The position numbers and the translations under genes were made by a program. Positions 1-5,383 of a stretch of DNA of 5,383 nucleotides are shown in pieces. Under the pieces are notes generated by a model. The model had not been told where the DNA came from. It ran no database searches and was given only the letters and a program-made list of their open reading frames with translations. Position 1 is the first letter of the stretch, and each line of letters begins with the position of its first letter. Source of the DNA: Fimbriimonadaceae bacterium (lineage in GTDB: Bacteria > Armatimonadota > Fimbriimonadia > Fimbriimonadales > Fimbriimonadaceae); NCBI GenBank assembly GCA_025451715.1, contig JANWJY010000080.1, positions 1 through 5,383 on the forward strand. The letters are read 5' to 3'.

Positions 1-1
1 C

Positions 2-133
2 CTTGCAGAAACGGTCGCCGGCGAACGCGTCCGAACGATCGTTCCTGTCAACGTGATCCGATTGTCGAAAACCTTGGAAGGTCGGGCCAGTGGGAAGCTG
101 GCCCGACCGACCCTTGACCATGAGAGCGGCTAA
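2..133 (+). CDS. C-terminal end of an unidentified upstream gene (5' truncated by window edge)
   Basis: Reading from base 2 gives 43 uninterrupted codons ending in TAA at 131-133. The peptide begins LAETVAGERVRTIVPVNVIR and ends in LDHESG. Of the three forward frames this one looks most protein-like: it has a mixed hydrophobic/charged composition, and roughly two thirds of its codons end in G or C. The other two frames stop at 115-117 and around 54-56. Its stop codon directly abuts the ATG of the next gene, a spacing typical of an operon and supporting a real gene end here. The tail is rich in Lys/Arg and Gly and has no motif I can assign to a family, so no function is offered. The alternative is that this is non-coding leader DNA, since it contains a perfect hairpin and a palindrome. 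The open frame is short enough that chance cannot be excluded. Confidence 0.45.
   Translation, partial: LAETVAGERVRTIVPVNVIRLSKTLEGRASGKLARPTLDHESG
33..44. promoter_or_regulatory. 12-bp perfect palindrome resembling a LexA (SOS) box
   Basis: The bases GAACGATCGTTC form a perfect 12-bp palindrome. With the flanking C on each side it fits the GAAC-N4-GTTC core of the LexA/DinR box known from Bacillus and actinobacteria (CGAAC-N4-GTTYC). It lies 90 bases upstream of the ATG at 134. Against a regulatory role, it sits inside the probable coding end of the upstream gene, no -35/-10 pair is evident next to it, and the genes downstream are envelope genes rather than DNA-repair genes. Coincidence is more likely than function. 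Confidence 0.15.
80..108. other. Perfect inverted repeat, 11-bp stem with 7-nt loop
   Basis: GGTCGGGCCAG at 80-90 is the exact reverse complement of CTGGCCCGACC at 98-108, separated by the loop TGGGAAG (91-97). The stem is very GC-rich and should form a stable RNA hairpin ending 25 bases before the ATG at 134. It is not followed by a T-run, so it lacks the second half of an intrinsic terminator. It also falls within the last codons of the probable upstream gene (residues EGRASGKLARP). Possible roles are an mRNA-processing or stability element, or an attenuator of the downstream gene; I cannot tell which from sequence alone. Confidence 0.6.
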
Positions 134-2155
134 ATGACCAAGTACCTTGGGCTAACGATGGGGAGCCTCGCGCGGTCAGTCCTGCTGGCCGCGTCGCTAG
201 TTCTAGCCTCCATCGCAGCGGCCTCTGGCTCGATCGAGCTCACGGCCTACCCCGGCGTCAGCGTGGCGGACGGTCGCAGCACCATCACGATCACCGCGCA
301 GGTCAGGGACAGCGGCGGGCAGATGGTACCGGACGGCACCATCGTCATCTTCGCGACAACGCTCGGCCAGTTCCGCGAGAACCAGGTCGAGACGCAGAAC
401 GGGTTCGCCAGGGTCGCGCTTGAGGCGAGCAGCATCCCTGGCATCGGAAAGGTGACCGCAAGCGTGCTGAAGTTCGCCGCGACGGCTTCGATGGAGGTGC
501 TGTTCGTCGGTGACCGATCCCTGCTCTCCAGCGCGAGCGACTACATCGAGATCGTCGCTCCGCGCGACATGGCGTACAGCCTTGAGGACAAGACGATCCA
601 GGCCAACGGCGAAGGGCGCGGCGTACACATCCGGTATCGCGACATCACGATCGACGCCGACGACATCGAGCTCACCGTGCCCAACTACGAAGTGAAAGCA
701 CGCAACGCCAAGCTGACGATGGGCGACAAGACCTTTGAGATGAAGGCGCTCTACATGCGGCTCAATCAGCGAAAGGGCATAGGGCAGATGAAGGTCGTTG
801 AGAAGCAGTACCGATACGACCGCTCCTGGTTTCTTGCGCTACCCCAACTGACCGAGCGTGAGAAACTGACGACGGTGGAGATCACACCAGCCGGAATCGT
901 GCCCTCCGCCGCGACGATCTATCCGGGGCAGCTCGAGTTCAAGGACATATCGGAGGCCCTAACGATCGTCGAGGCGAAAAAGGCGATCGCGTATCCGAGC
1001 CGCGAGGTGGACTTCTATCGTGCCGAAGTGATCGTTGGGCAGCAGAAGATCATGTCGCTGCCGCTCTACAGGGTCAGCACCCACCCGACCTCGCCGATCG
1101 TGACCGAACAGTACGTGCAGGTCTCCCAGAACAATCTGGGCGTCGATTACCCGTACTACCTCGACTTGAGGCCCGGACAGACTAGCCTGTTGAGGTTGCG
1201 CCACGGTCGCAACGTCGGGTCAGGCATGGGACTGACCGGCGGCACTTCTTTGGACTACGAGTTCAACTGGAACAAGGGCGCGGACATGGACGGCGGCCTT
1301 TATGTGCGTGGGCTCGCGCGCAACGACTGGGGGCTGGGTATCCGCCAGTTCTGGAGACCGAACTCGACGACGTCGATTTCGTCGCAGATCGATTTTCCGG
1401 CTCACCGGAGCATGTTCGCGAACATGAACATCTCGTCTTCGTTCCTGCCGGGCTTTCACACGAACCTCAACGCGTCGCACGGGCAGGGCCTGACGAGCAC
1501 ACGGTTCCGGAACAACCAGTACTCGGCGATAATCGAAAAGGACCCCATCCGGTTGGAAGGGCTCAATACGCGCGTGTTCATCGGCCTAAACGCTTCACAG
1601 ACTGAGTTCTCAAACTCGACCGAGACCCGAACGCAGAACCGCGCCGGTATCCGGGCACGGTTCATCGGGGACACGATAAGGCTCGGCACGGGGCAGGCGC
1701 TGAACTTCAGCTATACGGTCGGCGGCTATTCGGGCTCGAACCTCGCGTCGCCGTTCACGCACCAGGCCACGATGGCGCTCTCCACGAGCTTCAGCAACGG
1801 ACTGTTCCTTCAGACGAACTACGACTTCGTGCAGGACGGGATCACGGACTTCGCGCTGGGCCAGCACAGGCTGAGCGCCGACGCATACTACCGTCAGGGC
1901 CATTGGGGCCTACGCGGGTTCGCTTCAAAGAGCATCGACGTTCAGAGACTAAACGCAAGCATAGGACTCGACTATAAGGCCAGTTCGCTCTGGCGACTCA
2001 ATTACGGGTATTACATCGACCAATATCTTGGAGACTCTTTCTTGGACCAAACCGTTGTCGTGGCTTACCGGCTGGGCTTCCGCGAGATCGGAATCAGTTA
2101 CTCGCAGCGGCGACAGCGGCTCGGGATCGAGATCCTTGGTACGACTTTCAACTAG
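134..2155 (+). CDS. Exported outer-membrane protein: Big_1-like Ig domain, OstA/LptD-like segment, C-terminal beta-barrel
   Basis: This 673-residue protein is probably an outer-membrane component related to LPS-transport or OstA proteins. Residues 1-32 form a Sec signal peptide (basic start, hydrophobic core SVLLAASLVLASIAAA). Residues 34-123 resemble an invasin-type Big_1 Ig domain, with ITITAQVRDSGG, DGTIVIF, TTLGQF and NGFARVALEA at the expected places. Residues 136-310 resemble the LptA/LptD-N (OstA) fold, with DDIELTVPNYEVKARNAKL and DFYRAEVIVGQQKIMSLPLY. From about 325 to the end, alternating polar/hydrophobic stretches with aromatic ends (SLDYEFNW, GGLYVRG, SSQIDF, LSADAYY) suggest a beta-barrel; the last strand is followed by TTFN. 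There is no cysteine anywhere, whereas E. coli LptD has four, and the barrel portion is shorter than its 26 strands. The ATG at 134 is preferred because GAGAG (122-126) lies 7 bases upstream; an ATG at 158 would also keep the signal peptide. The gene follows the upstream stop with no gap and overlaps the next gene by 20 bases. The coding call is sure, the barrel likely, and LptD function unproven. Confidence 0.88.
   Translation: MTKYLGLTMGSLARSVLLAASLVLASIAAASGSIELTAYPGVSVADGRSTITITAQVRDSGGQMVPDGTIVIFATTLGQFRENQVETQNGFARVALEASSIPGIGKVTASVLKFAATASMEVLFVGDRSLLSSASDYIEIVAPRDMAYSLEDKTIQANGEGRGVHIRYRDITIDADDIELTVPNYEVKARNAKLTMGDKTFEMKALYMRLNQRKGIGQMKVVEKQYRYDRSWFLALPQLTEREKLTTVEITPAGIVPSAATIYPGQLEFKDISEALTIVEAKKAIAYPSREVDFYRAEVIVGQQKIMSLPLYRVSTHPTSPIVTEQYVQVSQNNLGVDYPYYLDLRPGQTSLLRLRHGRNVGSGMGLTGGTSLDYEFNWNKGADMDGGLYVRGLARNDWGLGIRQFWRPNSTTSISSQIDFPAHRSMFANMNISSSFLPGFHTNLNASHGQGLTSTRFRNNQYSAIIEKDPIRLEGLNTRVFIGLNASQTEFSNSTETRTQNRAGIRARFIGDTIRLGTGQALNFSYTVGGYSGSNLASPFTHQATMALSTSFSNGLFLQTNYDFVQDGITDFALGQHRLSADAYYRQGHWGLRGFASKSIDVQRLNASIGLDYKASSLWRLNYGYYIDQYLGDSFLDQTVVVAYRLGFREIGISYSQRRQRLGIEILGTTFN
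2123..2138 (+). promoter_or_regulatory. Ribosome binding site and TTG start of the secreted-protein gene
   Basis: GGGA at 2123-2126, together with GAG at 2129-2131, precedes a TTG at 2136-2138. Starting there gives a protein beginning MVRLSTSAVALLLAGLSVGQ, a compact Sec signal peptide. No ATG or GTG lies between this point and the mature-looking sequence that follows. The site lies wholly inside the last codons of the preceding gene, which suggests translational coupling. Confidence 0.6.
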
Positions 2156-3920
2156 TGCGGTCGCACTGCTGCTGGCTGGGCTCTCTGTCGGCCAGTCCTT
2201 TGGCAGGTTCGGATACTCCTCGCTTCCGTCGATCCCTGGGTTTCGTCTGAGCCCAGCCGGGTTTCGGAGCAGCTCAGACGGTGCGGACACGCTCAAGTTT
2301 CCATCCGAGCTCGCCAGGTTTAAGGCGACGGAGGTGAGCGATAGGTCTGCGCTTTACGCCGGCCCGGAGGCCCCCGGGATGCCTTCGAAGATCCGGGTCA
2401 ACCTTCGGGCGCCGGGTTTCTCGATGTACTTTCCGCAGGGGATGAAGCTGACGAGTGGGGCGCTTCAATACCCGCACCTGAGCTGGGCCGAGGCGAGCGT
2501 CGGGCCGGACGTGCCGACGGCGAAGTCACCCTGGGTTCTCGTGTCGTTCCAGGACAAGCAGCCGCCTGTCCTCTTCGTGTTCGAGCAGGGGCCGGTCGAG
2601 ATGGTGACGGAAGGGAGAGCGGCGGACTGGACGATCTCCACACGCGGCTCTTACACTGGCTGGGTGAGGGTCTGTCTTCCGCTCGGCCATTTCGGAAGCT
2701 CAGGCGCGAGCGTTTCCTTGTTGGGCGAGCAGATCAAAGAGGTGCTGAAGTCGATCGCGGTATGGGCCGCGCCGACTCCGTCTCTGGTCGACTTCGAAGT
2801 CCGCTCCGACGCTGAGTCTATGACGGCGGTTTGGACTTTCGACAGACCAGGCGCGCTCGTGCCCCCTGCCGCGCTCCTTGCGCGGGCCGGTGGCTATCCG
2901 TTGCAGATCCTCTCGGGTGTGAAGACAACCGGGGCCGACCTGTGGGACGGGCCAATGACCATGACTGCCGAGTCGAAACTTGCGATCAAGTTTCCGATGG
3001 TCCGCGTCCCGCTTGGCAGATCACTGACCCTTGGTGCAGTTCCCAGCAACCTGATCGCGTCGGCTTCGCCCTTCGACGTCCCGAGCCTGAGCGAACTAGC
3101 TTTGACGAGCCTCTTGTCCGGTCGCGACCACATCGTGCAAGGGGCGATGGACACGGTCACCGAGATGTTCATGCTGCAGGCTTCCTTGATCATTGAGCCG
3201 CACACTCAGCGCAAGCTGCCGTTCAGCGCAGTTGGAGCCGGAGCGGACCTAGCTGCGGCGCACGCGCTGATCGAGCAGTGCAGGACGCTCAATGCCGGGC
3301 TCGTCGGTCGGGAAAACCCGATGTTCGCACAGGTGGCCTGGCGCCGAGACTGGTACAGCTGGCTCGTGTGGGCCGAAGACCAGAAGACCTCGCGCCGTGC
3401 CTCGGCGCTGATGGCCGTCGCGGGAGCGCTTTGCACTGAGCCAGAGCGTCGCCTGGAGGCAGCGATGATGCAAGCGGGGCTCGCGGCGGAGAGGGCGTTG
3501 GCGATTTACCGCGAGCGGCGCGGTTTTGGGAACGGAAGAAAGGACCTCATCGAGCCGCTGTTCAACGTTCGGTCTGGACTCTACTTGACGATGCAGAACC
3601 GGTTTGTGGACTCGCTCATGAGCGAGGTGCGCATCGTCTCGGATCACTCCGTGACGGCGGAGACAACTCCGGAAGGCGTTATTCTGAGGTTCAATGTCGA
3701 TACGCCCGCGCTTGGGATGCTTGCCTTCGAGATCGGCCGGCCAGTTACGGCGAGCGCGGTCTCAAACCTCAAGTCGCTCATTGGAAAGCAGGCGCTCGGG
3801 AGGTTGACGATTGACTACGAGCCCAGCGGGCCAGGTGAGTGCGTCGTGCTGCTCAAGTCGCCCGGATGGTCTTATCCCTTGCCGGCCCTGGTCGCCCCGC
3901 CCCGTTATTCGGAGTTTTAG
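2136..3920 (+). CDS. Secreted protein of unknown family, beta-rich ends with helical Trp-rich centre
   Basis: I do not recognise a family for this 594-residue protein. The TTG at 2136 is chosen because it places a signal peptide at the N-terminus (basic n-region, core AVALLLAGLSVG, cleavage near residue 20), and there is no lipobox. The open frame reaches back to an ATG at 2028, but that would add 36 low-complexity Ser/Arg residues read from inside the preceding gene. Residues 86-215 look beta-rich (KIRVNLRAPGFSMYF, WVLVSFQD, VLFVFEQGPVEMV). Residues about 316-463 look helical and contain a tryptophan cluster at W402, W406, W409 and W412, then an amphipathic helix EAAMMQAGLAAERALAIYRE. Residues about 494-576 return to beta strands (EVRIVSDH, GVILRFNVDT, RLTIDYEPS, ECVVLLKSPGW). 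The beta/helix/beta layout recalls some carbohydrate-active enzymes, but no catalytic motif is evident, so this is only a resemblance. Four cysteines sit at 180, 382, 433 and 569. Coupling to the upstream barrel gene suggests a shared envelope role. Its 3' end overlaps nadB in antisense. Confidence 0.85.
   Translation: MVRLSTSAVALLLAGLSVGQSFGRFGYSSLPSIPGFRLSPAGFRSSSDGADTLKFPSELARFKATEVSDRSALYAGPEAPGMPSKIRVNLRAPGFSMYFPQGMKLTSGALQYPHLSWAEASVGPDVPTAKSPWVLVSFQDKQPPVLFVFEQGPVEMVTEGRAADWTISTRGSYTGWVRVCLPLGHFGSSGASVSLLGEQIKEVLKSIAVWAAPTPSLVDFEVRSDAESMTAVWTFDRPGALVPPAALLARAGGYPLQILSGVKTTGADLWDGPMTMTAESKLAIKFPMVRVPLGRSLTLGAVPSNLIASASPFDVPSLSELALTSLLSGRDHIVQGAMDTVTEMFMLQASLIIEPHTQRKLPFSAVGAGADLAAAHALIEQCRTLNAGLVGRENPMFAQVAWRRDWYSWLVWAEDQKTSRRASALMAVAGALCTEPERRLEAAMMQAGLAAERALAIYRERRGFGNGRKDLIEPLFNVRSGLYLTMQNRFVDSLMSEVRIVSDHSVTAETTPEGVILRFNVDTPALGMLAFEIGRPVTASAVSNLKSLIGKQALGRLTIDYEPSGPGECVVLLKSPGWSYPLPALVAPPRYSEF
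3853..3920. other. 68-bp antisense overlap of two convergent gene ends
   Basis: The secreted-protein gene ends with TAG at 3918-3920 on the + strand, while nadB reads through the same bases on the - strand to a TGA at 3855-3853. About 22 codons at the end of each gene are therefore shared in antisense. I see no hairpin plus T-run on either strand that would end transcription between them, so the two transcripts probably overlap at their 3' ends. Confidence 0.8.
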
Positions 3921-5383
3921 CAGCGAGGTCTGCGTTGTAGTGCAGCCCGATGTTCTCCTTTCGTGCCAGCGCCCCGGCGACGACGAGCTTAGCAGCGATG
4001 AGGATGTTCTGCGTCTCAAGTGCGTAGTGCGAGAACGGGGCAGGGGGGAGCCCGTCGTATTCGCCCTGCAGCCTATCAAGCGTCGCCAAAGCCTCGTTTA
4101 GCCCCTTGGTGTGTCGGAACACGCCGGCGTGCTGCGACATGGCGCGCTGGACTTCGTGGCGGATACGGACAGCCTCGTTCTCCGCGATGCACTTCGGCTG
4201 GCCGGGCTCCTTCACATCGGGCTGAGGCTCGGGTTCGTCCTTCACGGCAGTCGCTGCCGACATGCTGAAGACCATCGCTTCGAGCAGGCTGTTACTTGCA
4301 AGGCGGTTCGCGCCGTGCACGCCCGTACACGACACCTCGCCTGCCGCGTAGAGCCCGGGAATGTTCGTTCTGCCCTCCAGGTCCGTAACGACGCCACCAC
4401 ACGAATAGTGCTGACCGGGGACGACAGGGATCCAATCCTTCTCGATCTCGATACCGAGAGATCGCAGCTTTTCCCAGATCGCCGGGAACTCGTGCTCGAG
4501 TTCGCCGGGGTCGAGGTGCGTGACGTCGAGGTACACGCACCAGGTGTCGAGCTTGTTCATTTCTGCCTCGATCGCGCGCGCGACGACGTCGCGGGGGGCT
4601 AGCTCGAGCCGATCGTCGTAGTCGTACATGAACCGTCGGCCGAGGTGGTTGCGAAGGATGCCACCGGCACCGCGCACGGCCTCGCTAACGAGGAATCCTC
4701 GGAGCTGTGGGTGATAGAGCGTCGTCGGGTGGAACTGCATGAACTCCATGTTCTGCACGCTCGCCCCAACGTTCTCTGCTAGTCCGATGCCGTCGGCGGT
4801 CGCGACGCGCGGGTTCGTCGTGTGGGAGTAGACCTTTCCGCAGCCGCCGGTTGCGATTACGACCGCACGACCGATGAATGTTCTGAGACCGATGTCCTCG
4901 ATCTGTGCCGAGACTCCAACGCACCGGCCCTCGTGCACGACCAGCCTGGTTGCGAACGCCTGTTCGTACACGACGATGCCCGGGTTCTTGCGGACCGCCT
5001 CGGTGACGGCCCGCTCGACCTCCCATCCGGTTCGGTCGGCAAAGTGGACGATCCGCTTGCGGCTGTGGCCGCCCTCGAGCCCGAGGTCGAGAGACGACGA
5101 CTCATCGAGGTCGAAGCGTGCACCGAGCGAAGAGAGCCACTTGATCGCAGATGGGGCCTCCTGCACAAGGAACCGGACGGCGGCGGGGTTACAGAGCCCT
5201 GCGCCGGCAACAAGCGTGTCCTGCTCGTGGAGCTCCCAGGAGTCCGACTCGCCGACAGCGGCCGCTATCCCACCCTGTGCGTAGTTGGTGTTGCTCTCGT
5301 GGAGCGCCGCCTTGGTGAGGACGCACACACGGCCCGTCTCGGCTGCCCTGAGGGCGAACGTCAGCCCCGCGAGGCCACTGCCC
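3853..5383 (-). CDS. nadB: L-aspartate oxidase (5' end cut by window edge)
   Basis: NadB is a cytosolic FAD enzyme that oxidises L-aspartate to iminoaspartate, using O2 or fumarate as acceptor; NadA then makes quinolinate for NAD synthesis. The visible 509 residues begin at the FAD-binding glycines GSGLAG (1-6). Family motifs follow: SNTNYAQGGIAA (30-41), EGGHSRKRIVHFADRTG (103-119), GGCGKVYSHTTNP (179-191), MQFHPT with H218, SEAVRG with E234, PRDVVARAI with R264, HYSCGG with H325, and EVSCTGVHGANRLASNSLLE with R360. These correspond to E. coli H244, E260, R290, H351 and R386 at a constant offset of 26, so the active site is intact. A charged linker (about 381-395) leads to the C-terminal three-helix domain ending in ARKENIGLHY (473-482). 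By comparison with E. coli about 14 residues are missing beyond the window. A GTG at 5328-5326 lies inside the FAD domain and is not the start. No nadA or nadC is visible nearby. Confidence 0.97.
   Translation of the reverse strand, partial: GSGLAGLTFALRAAETGRVCVLTKAALHESNTNYAQGGIAAAVGESDSWELHEQDTLVAGAGLCNPAAVRFLVQEAPSAIKWLSSLGARFDLDESSSLDLGLEGGHSRKRIVHFADRTGWEVERAVTEAVRKNPGIVVYEQAFATRLVVHEGRCVGVSAQIEDIGLRTFIGRAVVIATGGCGKVYSHTTNPRVATADGIGLAENVGASVQNMEFMQFHPTTLYHPQLRGFLVSEAVRGAGGILRNHLGRRFMYDYDDRLELAPRDVVARAIEAEMNKLDTWCVYLDVTHLDPGELEHEFPAIWEKLRSLGIEIEKDWIPVVPGQHYSCGGVVTDLEGRTNIPGLYAAGEVSCTGVHGANRLASNSLLEAMVFSMSAATAVKDEPEPQPDVKEPGQPKCIAENEAVRIRHEVQRAMSQHAGVFRHTKGLNEALATLDRLQGEYDGLPPAPFSHYALETQNILIAAKLVVAGALARKENIGLHYNADLAAKTPNNGAGRPGPARDKTIRAT

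Noticed and set aside
203..628. 141-codon open frame on the - strand inside the barrel gene
   Set aside because: It is an antisense shadow with Arg/Ala/Asp-rich, low-complexity composition and no recognisable motif, lying opposite a clear Ig/OstA coding region.
2028..2135. ATG at 2028 as the start of the secreted-protein gene, adding 36 residues
   Set aside because: The added residues are Ser/Arg/Gly-rich, come from another frame of the barrel gene and would bury the hydrophobic signal-peptide core. The TTG at 2136 gives a normal exported N-terminus.
3611..3626. Perfect 16-bp palindrome CTCGCTCATGAGCGAG
   Set aside because: It lies deep within coding sequence for SLMSEV, has no loop and no second copy in the window. 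One palindrome of this length in a GC-rich gene is best treated as chance.
3249..3647. 132-codon open frame on the - strand inside the secreted-protein gene
   Set aside because: Its composition (Arg, His, Pro rich) is typical of an antisense shadow, and no start signal or motif supports it.
3921..3960. Possible terminator after the secreted-protein gene
   Set aside because: Only short, imperfect pairings such as CTGC with GCAG are present and no T-run follows. The region is also coding sequence of nadB on the other strand.
4111..4602. 163-codon open frame on the + strand opposite nadB
   Set aside because: It lies wholly antisense to the conserved catalytic part of nadB. High-GC coding DNA commonly leaves such open frames, and the product is Arg/His-rich without domain signs.
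5326..5328. GTG as the start codon of nadB
   Set aside because: The same frame continues without a stop to the window edge and encodes the FAD-binding motif GSGLAGLTFALRAA, so the gene starts outside the window.

Overview
The window reads as ordinary, densely packed chromosomal DNA from a high-GC (roughly 60%) diderm bacterium. The diderm inference rests on the first complete gene, which encodes an exported, cysteine-free protein with an LptA/OstA-like segment followed by a sequence with the alternating pattern of an outer-membrane beta-barrel. The style of the two + strand proteins reminds me of the Fimbriimonadia/Armatimonadota, but that placement is a guess; nothing here fixes the phylum.

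Layout. Positions 2-133 hold what is probably the last 43 codons of an unidentified + strand gene, whose TAA directly abuts the next ATG. Positions 134-2155 (+) encode a 673-residue envelope protein: signal peptide, one invasin-type (Big_1-like) Ig domain, an OstA/LptD-N-like segment, and a C-terminal beta-barrel. Positions 2136-3920 (+), read from a TTG start that overlaps the previous gene by 20 bases, encode a 594-residue secreted protein of no family I recognise, with beta-rich ends and a helical, tryptophan-rich middle. On the opposite strand, positions 5383-3853 (-) carry nadB (L-aspartate oxidase), nearly complete but missing about its first 14 residues at the window edge. Its 3' end overlaps the 3' end of the secreted-protein gene by 68 bases, tail to tail.

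How the genes fit together. The two (perhaps three) + strand genes have the spacing of a translationally coupled operon devoted to the cell envelope: an outer-membrane OstA/LptD-like protein and a secreted partner of unknown function. nadB makes iminoaspartate for NAD synthesis and has no obvious functional tie to them; it is simply the convergent neighbour. There is no stretch longer than 300 bases without a gene. I see no tRNA, rRNA, CRISPR array, insertion sequence or clear intrinsic terminator. The only notable non-coding-type signals are an 11-bp perfect hairpin (80-108) and a 12-bp palindrome resembling a Gram-positive LexA box (33-44), both inside the probable end of the upstream gene.

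I found no clear evidence of a new defence, mobile or RNA system. The most unusual item is the Big_1-OstA-barrel architecture coupled to an uncharacterised secreted protein.
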